A DNA stretch of 64,000 bases from Microbacterium neungamense. Its GTDB lineage: Bacteria > Actinomycetota > Actinomycetes > Actinomycetales > Microbacteriaceae. The position numbers and the translations under genes are program-made. Position 1 is the first letter of the stretch; every line of letters starts with the position of its first letter. The stretch is from contig NZ_CP069717.1 in assembly GCF_024971095.1 (NCBI RefSeq), forward strand, positions 1,798,001 through 1,862,000. The letters run 5' to 3'. Shown here one piece after another: positions 45,155 through 53,435 of this stretch. The notes below the pieces were generated by a model. It saw only the letters and a program-made list of their open reading frames with translations, ran no database searches and had not been told where the DNA came from.

Positions 45155-45661
45155 ATGAGCGGAACGGAGACGGCGGGCGACGAGGTCGACCGCATCGTCG
45201 CCGCCTGGGGACGCCAGCGCCCCGACCTCGACTTCTCGCCGCTCGAGGTGCTCTCCCGCGTGGACCGGCTCTCCCGGCATCTCGACCGGGCCCGGAAGGA
45301 CGTCTTCCGCCGCAGCGACCTCGAGCCCTGGGAGTGGGACGTGCTGTCGGCGCTGCGCCGCACCGGCGCGCCGTTCCAGCTCTCCCCCAAGCAGCTGCTG
45401 CAGCAGACGCTGGTCTCCAGCGGCACCATGACCAACCGCATCGACCGGCTCGTCGGGCGGCGGCTGGTGCGCCGCGAGGCCGACCCGGACGACGGGCGCA
45501 GCGTGCTGGTCACCCTCACCGACGACGGCCGGATCCGCGTGGACGCCGCGATCACCCGCCTGGTGGATGCCGAGGCGGAGCTGCTGCGCGCACTCCCCCG
45601 CGCCGACCGCGAGCGCCTGGCAGGGCTGCTGCGCAAGCTCAGCCTGGGCTTCGACGCCTGA
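45155..45661 (+). CDS. MarR family transcriptional regulator
   Basis: A 168-residue dimeric winged-helix regulator. LEPWEWDVLSALRRTG, SPKQLLQQTLVSSGTMTNRIDRLVGRRLVRRE (recognition helix) and the wing ADPDDGRSVLVTLT match MarR. Its stop shares one base with the next gene start (TGATG). That gene is an RNA-modifying enzyme, so the target is not obvious. Confidence 0.9.
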   Translation: MSGTETAGDEVDRIVAAWGRQRPDLDFSPLEVLSRVDRLSRHLDRARKDVFRRSDLEPWEWDVLSALRRTGAPFQLSPKQLLQQTLVSSGTMTNRIDRLVGRRLVRREADPDDGRSVLVTLTDDGRIRVDAAITRLVDAEAELLRALPRADRERLAGLLRKLSLGFDA

Positions 45662-46611
45662 TGGGCATGCCCTCACCCCTGCCCGTCCGCGACGGCGTTG
45701 GCGCCACCCGGCTGCACCTGCCGATGTCGGGTCCGTGGCCGACGATCGGGGCGTACATGGCGGAGCGCTTCTTCCACCTGGATCCCGAACGGCTGCTGCG
45801 GCGGTTCGACCGCGGGGAGATCGTCGCGCGCGACGGCACGGCGCTGACCCGCGAGACGCCGCTCGGCGCGCACGAGTTCGTCTGGTACTACCGCGAGCCG
45901 CCGGTGGAGCGGGAGATCCCGTTCGAGGTCGAGGTGCTGCACGCCGACCGCGATCTCGTCGTCGCCGACAAGCCGCACTTCCTGCCGACCACGCCCGGCG
46001 GCAAGTTCCTGCAGAACTCGGCGCTGGTGCGGCTGCGCAACCGCCTCGGAAATCCGGACCTCACGCCCATCCACCGCCTGGACCGCGCCACGGCGGGACT
46101 GCTGATGTTCTCGGCGCGCCCGGAGACGCGCGGCGCGTATCAGCTGCTGTTCGAGCGCCGCGAGGTGGAGAAAGTGTACGAGGCGGTGTCCGCGCTCCCC
46201 ACCGGATGGGATCCGGGCTCCCCCGCCCTGGACGGGCGGCCGTTTCCGATCGTGTACCGCAACCACATCGAGAAGCTGCGCGGCAACGTGTGCGTGCGGG
46301 TCGACCCGGAGCGGGAGCCGAACGCGGAGACGCTGATCGAGTTGATCGGCTTCGACGACCGGGTGCTGCACACCCGGCTGCGCCCGCACTCCGGCCGGAT
46401 GCACCAGCTGCGCGTGCACCTGGCCGCCCTCGGCGCCGGCATCCGCAACGACGGGTTCTACCCGGAGCTGCTCCCGGAGACGCCCGACGACTTCACCCGG
46501 CCGCTGCAGCTGCTGGCCCGGGAGCTGCGCTTCACCGATCCGCTCAGCGGCGAGCCGCGCGCCTTCCGCTCCGAACGCACCCTCCAGGACGCTCCTCCTC
46601 GCGGTCGTTGA
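45661..46611 (+). CDS. RluA-type pseudouridine synthase
   Basis: A 316-residue enzyme that isomerises uridine in RNA. HRLDRATAGLLMFS holds the catalytic Asp; VVADKPHFLPTTPGG and RLRPHSGRMHQLRVHLAALG are the family blocks. The N-terminal 80 residues (ERFFHLDPERLLRRFDRGEI) resemble the RluA group that lacks an S4 domain. The target site (rRNA or tRNA) cannot be told. Start at the TGATG overlap; an ATG two codons later is also possible. Confidence 0.88.
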   Translation: MGMPSPLPVRDGVGATRLHLPMSGPWPTIGAYMAERFFHLDPERLLRRFDRGEIVARDGTALTRETPLGAHEFVWYYREPPVEREIPFEVEVLHADRDLVVADKPHFLPTTPGGKFLQNSALVRLRNRLGNPDLTPIHRLDRATAGLLMFSARPETRGAYQLLFERREVEKVYEAVSALPTGWDPGSPALDGRPFPIVYRNHIEKLRGNVCVRVDPEREPNAETLIELIGFDDRVLHTRLRPHSGRMHQLRVHLAALGAGIRNDGFYPELLPETPDDFTRPLQLLARELRFTDPLSGEPRAFRSERTLQDAPPRGR

Positions 46612-46637
46612 GCGAGCACCGCCGACGGCGCGGAGCC

Positions 46638-47297
46638 CTAACGCCGCATGATCGCCCGCGCCAGCCGGGTGCCGAGCGACTGCACCAGGTGCACGAACAC
46701 CACGATGAGGATGATCGCCGCCCACATCACGACCGGCTCGAAGCGGCGGAATCCGTAGATCTGCGCGAACGCGCCGAGCCCGCCGCCGCCGATCATGCCC
46801 GCCATCGCCGTCATGTCGATCAGGGCGACGACGATGAACGTGTACCCCAGCACGAGCGGACCCAGCGACTCCGGGATCGCGACGGTGAACAGGATCCGCC
46901 ACGGCCCCGCCCCCATCGCGCGGGCCGCCTCGATGACGCCCGGGGAGACCGAGACGAGGTGCTGCTCGACGATCCGCCCGATCGCGAAGGACGCGGCCAC
47001 CCCGATCGCAAAGGCGCCCGCGTTGATGCCGATGCCGGTGCCGATCACGGCGCGAGTGACCGGCTGCAGCACGGCGAGGAAGATCACGAACGGAATCGGC
47101 CGGAAGAAGTTCACCAGCATCCCGATCACCGCGTTGAGCACCCGGTTCGGCATGATCCCGCCCGGCCGGGTGACGTACAGCCCGATGCCGATGATCGTGC
47201 CGAGCACGCCGCTGAGCAGCAGCGCGTACACCGTCATGTAGAGGGTCTCGACCGCGGCCGCCCAGAACTCGGGCCACAGCTCGTTGAGGCGTTCCAT
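46638..47297 (-). CDS. metI: D-methionine ABC transporter permease
   Basis: A 219-residue membrane permease with five hydrophobic segments. RSxPFVI-type start of the core (FFRPIPFVIFLAVL) and the coupling loop VSPGVIEAARAMGAGPWRILFTVAIPES are those of MetI. The start shares one base with the metN stop. Confidence 0.93.
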   Translation of the reverse strand: MERLNELWPEFWAAAVETLYMTVYALLLSGVLGTIIGIGLYVTRPGGIMPNRVLNAVIGMLVNFFRPIPFVIFLAVLQPVTRAVIGTGIGINAGAFAIGVAASFAIGRIVEQHLVSVSPGVIEAARAMGAGPWRILFTVAIPESLGPLVLGYTFIVVALIDMTAMAGMIGGGGLGAFAQIYGFRRFEPVVMWAAIILIVVFVHLVQSLGTRLARAIMRR

Positions 47298-48352
47298 CAG
47301 CGGCCCCCCTCCGTCTCGACGGCATCCGCGATCTCGGTGACCTTGGCGTGCGTGCGGATCGTGTCCAGAGCCGCGTCGATCGCGGCATCCGCACCCCGGA
47401 TCGCGAGCGTGAGGTGCCCGAAGGCGCGGCCGCGGATGTCGTTGATCCCGCCGTAGACGAGCTCGAACTCGAGACCGGCCTGTGCGAGGTCGAGGAACAC
47501 CTGCCCCTGCGACGAGTCGCCGTCGCGGAACGAGAAGGTCACCAGGCGGCCGCGGTGCCGCTCGCGCAGCGCCGCCGTCTCCGCGGGCGAGGGGATGCCC
47601 TTGATCACCGTGCCGACGAATCGCTGCGAGGCGGGGTTCTGCGGGTTGGAGAACACCTCGAAGACGTCGCCCTGCTCGATCACCCGTCCGCGCTCCATCA
47701 CCGCCACCTTCGTCGCGATGGTCTGGATGACGTCCATCTCGTGCGTGATCACCACGATCGTGACGCCCTGCTCCTCGTTCACGCGCTTGAGCAGCGCCAG
47801 CACCTCGTGCGTGGTCTGCGGGTCGAGCGCGCTGGTCGCCTCGTCGGCGAGCAGGATCGCGGGGCGGGTGGCGAGGGCGCGGGCGATGCCGACGCGCTGC
47901 TTCTGACCGCCGGAGAGCTGCTCGGGGTACGCCCTGGCCTTGTCGGCGAGGCCGACGAACTGCAGCAGCTCTGCCACCCGCGCGTCGATGTCTGCGCGGG
48001 ACCACCCGGCGAGCTTGAGCGGGTAGGCGATGTTGGCGTGCACGCTCTTCGACGAGAACAGGTTGAACTGCTGGAAGATCATGCCGATGCCGCCGCGGAC
48101 GGAGCGCAGCTCGCGCTCGGGCAGCCGGGTGATGTCGACGCCGTCGACGAGGATCGAGCCGCTCGTGGCGGGCTCGAGCGCGTTGATGAGCCGCACCAGG
48201 GTGGACTTGCCGGCCCCGGAGTACCCGATGATGCCGAACACGTCGCCCGGCTCGATGTCGAGGCTCACCCCGTCGACGGCCGTGATCGGCTCGCCGTGGC
48301 GGTCGGCGGGCGGGTACGTCTTCGTGACGTCGGTGAGACTCACGATGGCCAT
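47297..48352 (-). CDS. metN: Methionine ABC transporter ATP-binding protein
   Basis: A 351-residue ATPase. Walker A GYSGAGKST, Q-loop, signature LSGGQKQRVGIARAL and Walker B ILLADEATSALDP are all present. The C-terminal NIL regulatory domain (VTFSFRDGDSSQGQVFLD, GHLTLAIRGADAAIDAAL) senses internal methionine in this family. Confidence 0.94.
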   Translation of the reverse strand: MAIVSLTDVTKTYPPADRHGEPITAVDGVSLDIEPGDVFGIIGYSGAGKSTLVRLINALEPATSGSILVDGVDITRLPERELRSVRGGIGMIFQQFNLFSSKSVHANIAYPLKLAGWSRADIDARVAELLQFVGLADKARAYPEQLSGGQKQRVGIARALATRPAILLADEATSALDPQTTHEVLALLKRVNEEQGVTIVVITHEMDVIQTIATKVAVMERGRVIEQGDVFEVFSNPQNPASQRFVGTVIKGIPSPAETAALRERHRGRLVTFSFRDGDSSQGQVFLDLAQAGLEFELVYGGINDIRGRAFGHLTLAIRGADAAIDAALDTIRTHAKVTEIADAVETEGGR

Positions 48353-48379
48353 GGCGACTCCGGATGCTGGACGGCGGAA

Positions 48380-48407
48380 CGGGCGGCGCGAAGATCCGCG
48401 CCGCCCG
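48380..48407 (-). terminator. Intraoperonic hairpin between metQ and metN
   Basis: A perfect 11-bp stem (CGGGCGGCGCG / CGCGCCGCCCG) with a 6-nt loop. Partial termination or 3' end protection here would favour the binding protein over the transporter. Confidence 0.6.
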
Positions 48408-48428
48408 ATTCTCTCATTGCGGACGCGT

Positions 48429-49334
48429 TCAGCCCTCGTGGGCCTTCGTGTCCTCCTCCACCTTCTTCAGCGACTCCTCCAGGTCGGCGACCGGCGTCTT
48501 CACCAGCACCGCCGTGTCACCGGATGCCTCGGCGAGGCCCTTCTGCACCTCGGGGTCGTTCTGGAAGATCTCGACGAGCTTGAGGTAGGTCTCGTTGTCC
48601 TTGTCCTCGGCGCGCGCGGCGAAGATGTTGATGTACGGGAGGGCGTTCGGGTCCTCCGGGTCGTCCTGCGCGATCGCGTCGTCGAAGCTCAGGCCGGCCT
48701 GGGCGACGAAGTCGTTGTTGATGATCGCGGCCGCGGCATCCGGAAGCGAGTTCGGGATGAGCGCCGCCTCGAGCGCGGTGACCTCGACCTTCGAGGCCTC
48801 CTTGTCGATGTCGGCGAGATCGGAGAAGATCGTGCCGCCGCTTTTGAGCTCGATCAGCCCGGCGGACTGCAGCACGAGCAGGGCGCGCGCCTGGTTGGAG
48901 GCGTCGTCCGGGACCAGGACGGTCTCGCCCTCCTTGATGTCCTTCACGTCGTCGTACTTCTGCGAGTACAGCCCGAGCGGGTAGATCGCGGTCGAGCCGA
49001 TCGGCACCAGGTCCTCGCCGGAGGCGACGTTGAACCCGGCCAGGTACACGATGTGCTGGAACTGGTTGAGATCCAGCTCGCCCTCGACCAGGGCGGGGTT
49101 GGGCTGCTCGTAGGAGGCGAAGTCGACCAGCTCGACGGTGATGCCCTCCTCCTCGGCGGCCTCGACGAAGGCTGGCCACTGCGGATCGCTCTTGCCCACG
49201 ACGCCGATCTTCACGACCGGGTTCTCCTCGGATCCGGAGCCCTCGGACGCCGGCGACGAGGCGCAGCCGGCGAGGGCGACGACGAGCGGCACCGCGGCGA
49301 GCGCGGCGAGGGCGGACGTTGTGCGACGGGACAT
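48429..49334 (-). CDS. metQ: Methionine-binding lipoprotein
   Basis: A 301-residue NlpA/MetQ-family substrate-binding lipoprotein. The lipobox VALAGC has Cys24. The mature protein shows VVKIGVVGKSDPQW, ELDLNQFQHIVYL, IGSTAIYPLGLYS and NNDFVAQAGL. GAGAGG lies about 8 nt before the ATG, and a minus-strand TAACAT about 35 nt further upstream is a likely -10 box. I saw no SAM riboswitch in the short leader. Confidence 0.93.
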   Translation of the reverse strand: MSRRTTSALAALAAVPLVVALAGCASSPASEGSGSEENPVVKIGVVGKSDPQWPAFVEAAEEEGITVELVDFASYEQPNPALVEGELDLNQFQHIVYLAGFNVASGEDLVPIGSTAIYPLGLYSQKYDDVKDIKEGETVLVPDDASNQARALLVLQSAGLIELKSGGTIFSDLADIDKEASKVEVTALEAALIPNSLPDAAAAIINNDFVAQAGLSFDDAIAQDDPEDPNALPYINIFAARAEDKDNETYLKLVEIFQNDPEVQKGLAEASGDTAVLVKTPVADLEESLKKVEEDTKAHEG

Positions 49335-49426
49335 GCGTGGTTCCTCTCTTGGGGGACTCCGTCATGTTAGGCGGGGAACGGGCGCGGCCGGGAATCCCCT
49401 CGTCACAGAACGTCATCCGCCGCCGG

Positions 49427-49432
49427 TAACGT
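49427..49432 (+). promoter_or_regulatory. -10 element before the aminotransferase remnant
   Basis: TAACGT lies 7 nt before the GTG at 49440, consistent with the leaderless pattern of this window. Confidence 0.4.
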
Positions 49433-49439
49433 GAGCAGC

Positions 49440-50088
49440 GTGACTCTCGCGCAGACGACGGATGCCCTGACGGTCGAGCAGCTGCATGCCCGCGGCGGAC
49501 TGAAATGGTCGGATCCGGAGGCGCCGATCGGCGCCTGGGTGGCCGAGATGGACTTCGGCGTGGCGCCGCCGGTCTCCGAGGCGCTGCACCGGGCCGTGGA
49601 CGACGGCGCCTTCGGCTACGCACCGCCGCGGATGTGGGAGGAGCTGAAGGCGGTCACCGCCGACCGGCTGCGCGCGCGGGATGTGGATCGGGCACGGCAC
49701 CGCGAACCTCGGCGTCGTCGCGAACACCGCCGCGTACCGCGACGGGCAGCCCTGGCTCGACGAGGTGGTGGCGTATCTGCAGGGCAACCGCGACGAGCTG
49801 GTGCGGCTGGTGGCCGAGCATCTGCCCGGCGTGACCGTCACCGTGCCGGAGGGCACCTACGTCGGCTGGCTGGACTTCACCGACACCGGCGTGGACGAGC
49901 CGGCCGCGTTCTTCCGCCGTCACGCCGGCGTCGGCCTCACCGACGGGGTCGCCTGCGGGGCGGCCGGCGCCGGGTGCGCGCGGTTCATCTTCGCGATGCC
50001 CCGGCCGGTGCTGCGCGAGGCGATCGCGCGGATGGGCGCCGCGATGCGTGCGCACGCGGCGGCCGGCGCCGCTGCGGTCAGCCGCTGA
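49440..50088 (+). pseudogene. MalY/PatB-type aminotransferase (C-S lyase), internal deletion
   Basis: The N-terminal 80 residues are normal (GGLKWSDPEAPIGAWVAEMDF, GAFGYAPPRMWEELKAVTADRL). After a frame-changing join near 49690-49710 the C-terminal 125 residues follow in another frame (ANLGVVANTAAYRDGQPWLDEV, VPEGTYVGWLDFTDTG). About 180 middle residues with the PLP lysine are missing, so the enzyme is dead. It is divergent from metQ, which suits a sulfur amino acid enzyme. Confidence 0.85.
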
Positions 50089-50095
50089 GCGGCCG

Positions 50096-50215
50096 TCAGC
50101 CCTGCCGCCCCTTGAACCGGGGGTTCAGCTTGTTGATCACGTACACCCCGCGGCGGCGCACGACCTGAGCGCCGGGCTGGTTCTTCAGGGACTTGATCGA
50201 GGCTCGGACCTTCAT
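50096..50215 (-). CDS. rpmJ: 50S ribosomal protein L36, zinc-free paralog
   Basis: A 39-residue protein, [20 protein letters not shown]..., ending NPRFKGRQG. The CxxC...CxxxH zinc ribbon of the housekeeping L36 is absent. Such zinc-free paralogs replace the zinc protein under zinc shortage and are normally repressed by Zur. A good Zur-type palindrome lies 15 bp upstream. Confidence 0.93.
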   Translation of the reverse strand: MKVRASIKSLKNQPGAQVVRRRGVYVINKLNPRFKGRQG

Positions 50216-50229
50216 GCCGCACTCCTTAT

Positions 50230-50244
50230 TGAGAATGGTTATCA
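50230..50244. promoter_or_regulatory. Zur-box-like operator
   Basis: TGAGAATGGTTATCA is a 7-1-7 inverted repeat of the Fur/Zur type (TGANAAN-N-NTTNTCA). It lies between rpmJ and the CobW remnant, both typical Zur targets. No zur gene is in the window. Confidence 0.75.
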
Positions 50245-50418
50245 TTGTTCGGTCAGGACATCGGCTTCATCGGCCTCGACATCGACGCGCCGGCGCTGCT
50301 CGCCGCCCTCGACGGGGCCGCGCTCGACGATGCCGAGCTCGCGGCGGGACCGCGCGAGTGGTGCACCTATCCCGACCCGTTCCCGGCCTGGCACGTCGTG
50401 CCGGATCGAGCCGACTGA
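50245..50418 (+). pseudogene. CobW/ZNG-type GTPase, C-terminal remnant
   Basis: The frame reads [21 protein letters not shown]..., then REWCTYPDPFPAW and VPDRAD-stop, the typical C-terminal domain of CobW-family metal chaperones. No start codon or GTPase domain precedes it; the sequence joins directly to the Zur box. About 300 residues are missing. Confidence 0.78.
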
Positions 50419-50465
50419 TCCTGTCACCGCGCTCGGCGGCCGAGAGTCCATCCGGCGCGTCGCAG

Positions 50466-50520
50466 GTGCCCGTGATCGGGCTGGCGGGGCCGCTGGGCGC
50501 TGGAAAGACGACCCTGCTCA
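50466..50520 (+). pseudogene. Second CobW-type GTPase, N-terminal remnant
   Basis: Starting at a GTG, the frame reads VPVIGLAGPLGAGKTTLLNR, the Walker A start of a CobW-family GTPase. It then runs into the 3' end of the ABC-F gene and stops. The exact start is uncertain because the frame is open back to 50418. It is a different gene from the remnant just upstream, since the order C-terminus then N-terminus cannot come from one gene. Confidence 0.65.
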
Positions 50521-52338
50521 ACCGAGCTTCTCGGTGAGCTCGAACCAGCGCAGCTCGAGCTCCTCGACCTCGTCCTGCTGCGCCTGGATCGCCTTCATCT
50601 TCTCGCCGAGCCCCGCGTAGTCGGACTGGTCGTGGTCGGCGAGCGCGTGCTTGGCCCGGTCGATCTGGTCGTTCAGCTTCTGCATCCGCCGCTCCAGCGC
50701 GGCGAGCTCCTTTTCGGCCGTGCGTCGGGCGGCGCCCTCCAGTCCGGGGCGCGGCTGCGACTCGGCGCTCGTGATCTGGTCGCCGCGCTGCTCTCCCGAG
50801 GAGCGCACCTCCAGAGCCCGCAGACGCAGGTACTCGTCCACCCCACCCGGGAGGTGCCGCAGCCGCCCCACCCCGTCGGGGCCGGGGAGGATCGCGTACT
50901 GCTGGTCGGTGACGCGTTCCAGGAAGTAGCGGTCGTGGGACACCACGATCAGCGTGCCCGGCCAGGAGTCGAGCAGATCCTCGATGGCGGCGAGCATGTC
51001 GGTGTCCATGTCGTTCGTCGGCTCGTCCAGGATGAGCACGTTCGGCTGGTCGAGCAGCACCAGCAGCAGCTGCATCCGGCGCTGCTGCCCGCCGGAGAGG
51101 TCCTTCACCGGCGTGGACAGCTGCGCCGAGGAGAACCCGAGGCGCTCGAGGAGCTGGCCCGGGGTGAGCTCCTGCGCCTTCGAGCCGGCGCCGAAGGTGT
51201 AGGAGGTGCGCAGGCGGCCGACGACCGTGCGCACCGGCTCGTCCCACACCTCCTCCAGCTCGTCCAGGCGCTGCGTGAGCGTGCGCACCTGGACGGTCTT
51301 GCCGCGCTTGACCCGTCCGCTGGTGGGCTGCACGGTGCCGGTGACGAGGCCGAGCAGCGTCGACTTCCCGGCGCCGTTCACGCCGAGGATGCCGGTGCGC
51401 TCCCCCGGTGCGATCCGCCACTCGACGTCGCGCAGGACCTCCCGGTCCCCGTAGGCCACCCCGGCGTCGAGCAGATCGACGACGTCCTTGCCGAGTCGGG
51501 CGACCGCGAGCGACTGCAGCGACACGCTGTCGCGCACCGGCGGCACGTCGGCGATCAGCGCGTTCGCCGCGTCGATGCGGAACTTGGGCTTGCTGGTGCG
51601 GGCGGGCGCCCCGCGGCGCAGCCACGCGAGCTCCTTGCGGGCCAGGTTCTGCCGCTTCGCCTCGGTCGCCGCCGCCATCCGGTCGCGTTCGACACGCTGC
51701 AGGATGTAGGCCGCGTAGCCGCCTTCGAACGGCTCCACGATCCGGTCGTGCACCTCCCAGGTCGCCGTGCATACCTCGTCGAGGAACCAGCGGTCATGGG
51801 TGACGACCAGCAGCGCGCCCGCGTTACGCGCCCAGCGGGTCTTCAGATGCTCGGCCAGCCAGGTGATCGCCTCGACGTCGAGGTGGTTCGTCGGCTCGTC
51901 CAGGGCGATCACGTCCCAGTCGCCGGCCAGCAGCGCGGCGAGCGCCACGCGGCGACGCTGACCGCCGCTGAGCGCCGCCACCGGGGCATCCCAGTCCAGG
52001 TCGGAGAGGAGACCGGAGATGACGTCGCGCACGCGCGCGTCGCCGGCCCACTCGTGCTCCGGTGTGTCGCCGACGACGGCCGCGCCGACGGTGAGCTCAT
52101 CGTGCAGGGTGTCCGCCTGGTCGAGAACGCCGATGGTCGTCCCACCGCGGACCGTGACGCGCCCGGCATCCGGCTCGAGACGTCCGGCCAGCATCGCGAG
52201 CAGGCTCGACTTGCCGTCGCCGTTGCGGCCGACGATGCCGATCCGGTCGCCCTCCTCGACGCCGACGGTCACGGAGTCGAAGACGACGCGGGTGGGGAAC
52301 TCGAGGTGGAGCCCCTCGGCTCCCAGAAGATGTGCCAT
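50518..52338 (-). CDS. ABC-F family ATP-binding protein
   Basis: A 606-residue soluble protein with two ABC domains and no membrane part. Walker A motifs are GRNGDGKSS and GVNGAGKST, the signatures LSGGQRRRVALAALL and LSGGQQRRMQLLL, with an interdomain linker rich in charged residues and a C-terminal coiled coil (EKELAALERRMQKLNDQIDRAK). ABC-F proteins act at the ribosome in translation or antibiotic protection. The subgroup cannot be fixed here. TAGCCT lies 9 nt before the ATG. Confidence 0.9.
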   Translation of the reverse strand: MAHLLGAEGLHLEFPTRVVFDSVTVGVEEGDRIGIVGRNGDGKSSLLAMLAGRLEPDAGRVTVRGGTTIGVLDQADTLHDELTVGAAVVGDTPEHEWAGDARVRDVISGLLSDLDWDAPVAALSGGQRRRVALAALLAGDWDVIALDEPTNHLDVEAITWLAEHLKTRWARNAGALLVVTHDRWFLDEVCTATWEVHDRIVEPFEGGYAAYILQRVERDRMAAATEAKRQNLARKELAWLRRGAPARTSKPKFRIDAANALIADVPPVRDSVSLQSLAVARLGKDVVDLLDAGVAYGDREVLRDVEWRIAPGERTGILGVNGAGKSTLLGLVTGTVQPTSGRVKRGKTVQVRTLTQRLDELEEVWDEPVRTVVGRLRTSYTFGAGSKAQELTPGQLLERLGFSSAQLSTPVKDLSGGQQRRMQLLLVLLDQPNVLILDEPTNDMDTDMLAAIEDLLDSWPGTLIVVSHDRYFLERVTDQQYAILPGPDGVGRLRHLPGGVDEYLRLRALEVRSSGEQRGDQITSAESQPRPGLEGAARRTAEKELAALERRMQKLNDQIDRAKHALADHDQSDYAGLGEKMKAIQAQQDEVEELELRWFELTEKLG

Positions 52339-52370
52339 GTCCCCTCAAGGCTAGGCGACGGGAGGATGTG

Positions 52371-52415
52371 CGAAGGGCCCGCTCCCGCCCGGTCGGAGCG
52401 GAGGCGGGCCCTTCG
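52371..52415. terminator. Terminator-like hairpin
   Basis: A 12-bp stem (CGAAGGGCCCGC / GCGGGCCCTTCG) around a 21-nt loop. It follows, on the minus strand, a stop codon (52424-52426) that closes the orphan codons R-A-R-D-P-H-E-D, so it seems to belong to a minus-strand gene whose body is missing. Confidence 0.5.
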
Positions 52416-52436
52416 CGCTGGGATCAGTCCTCGTGC

Positions 52437-52581
52437 GGGTCGCGTGCTCGTCCTCGTCGCGGACATGGTGATGGCTCACCTGTTCGTCATCCCGCTGCCG
52501 GCCGGGATCGGCACGGCGATCGTGGGCGTGCCCTACTTCATCTGGCTCATCATCCGCACCCGACGGAGGACGACGACATGA
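52437..52581 (+). pseudogene. FecCD-type siderophore permease, C-terminal remnant
   Basis: The last 47 codons of an iron-siderophore permease are present: RVLVLVADMVMAHLF, then PLPAGIGTAIVGVPYFIWLI, then a basic tail. The stop overlaps the ATPase start by ATGA, the normal arrangement. Upstream sequence stops abruptly near 52437, where the orphan minus-strand DPHED-stop codons begin. Confidence 0.8.
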
Positions 52582-53435
52582 CCCCGACCCGCCTGGAGGC
52601 CGTCGGCCTCTCCCTCGCCTACGACGGCCGCAGCGTGGTCGCGGATCTCGATCTCGCGATCCCGGCGGGCGACGTCACCGCGATCATCGGGCCGAACGGA
52701 TGCGGCAAGTCCACGCTGCTGCGCGGGCTCGCCCGCCTGCTCCCGGCACGGGGCGGCGAGGTGCTCCTCGACGGTGCGCCGCTCGCCGGGTTCGGCCGCC
52801 GGGATCTGGCCCGCCGGGTGTCGCTGCTCCCCCAGGCGCCCAGCGCCCCGGGCGGGCTCACCGTGCTGGAGCTGGTGGCCCGCGGGCGGCATCCGCACCA
52901 GAACTGGTACGGGCGGTTCACGCCGCAGGACGAGCGCATCGTGCGGGAGGCGCTGGCCGCCACCGGCCTCGACGGGCAGGAGGACCGGCTGGTCGACGAG
53001 CTCTCCGGCGGTCAGCGCCAGCGCGCCTGGATCTCGATGACGCTCGCGCAGCAGACCGACACCATGCTGCTCGACGAGCCGACCACATACCTGGATGTGG
53101 CCCACCAGCTGGAGGTGCTCGAGCTGGTGCGCCGGCTGAACCGCGGTCACGGGCACACCGTGGTGATGGTGCTGCACGACATCTCCCTCGCCGCGCGGTA
53201 CGCGGACCGGATCGTGGCAATGCGCGACGGCCGCGTGGTGCACGCCGGGCCCCCGTCCGAGGTCGTCACCCCTGCGATCCTGCACGAGGTGTTCGGCATC
53301 CGCGCCGCGCTCGTCGACGACCCCGACGGCGGAACGCCGCACGTGCTGCCGCTGGGACTGCCCGCTCAGGCCACGCCGGCGGCGGATGCCCGTGCCGCGG
53401 CATCGGTGACCTCGTCCAGCGAGATCACCTCGTAA
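52578..53435 (+). CDS. Iron-siderophore ABC transporter ATP-binding protein
   Basis: A 285-residue FepC/FhuC-type ATPase: Walker A GPNGCGKST, the family segment RGRHPHQNWYGRFTPQDE, signature LSGGQRQRAWISMTLAQ, Walker B MLLDEPTTYLDV and the switch His in VLHDISLAARY. It is coupled to the truncated permease gene, so the importer is probably not functional from this locus. Its last 70 bp overlap the end of the convergent gene. Confidence 0.92.
   Translation: MTPTRLEAVGLSLAYDGRSVVADLDLAIPAGDVTAIIGPNGCGKSTLLRGLARLLPARGGEVLLDGAPLAGFGRRDLARRVSLLPQAPSAPGGLTVLELVARGRHPHQNWYGRFTPQDERIVREALAATGLDGQEDRLVDELSGGQRQRAWISMTLAQQTDTMLLDEPTTYLDVAHQLEVLELVRRLNRGHGHTVVMVLHDISLAARYADRIVAMRDGRVVHAGPPSEVVTPAILHEVFGIRAALVDDPDGGTPHVLPLGLPAQATPAADARAAASVTSSSEITS

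Noticed and set aside
49335-49430. SAM riboswitch upstream of metQ
   Set aside because: The leader is under 100 bp and shows no paired regions or conserved core that I recognise as a SAM aptamer.
50193-50537. A 114-codon plus-strand protein across the Zur box
   Set aside because: It reads through the Zur box and the CobW remnant in the wrong frame; only its last 20 codons, the Walker A segment, resemble a protein family.
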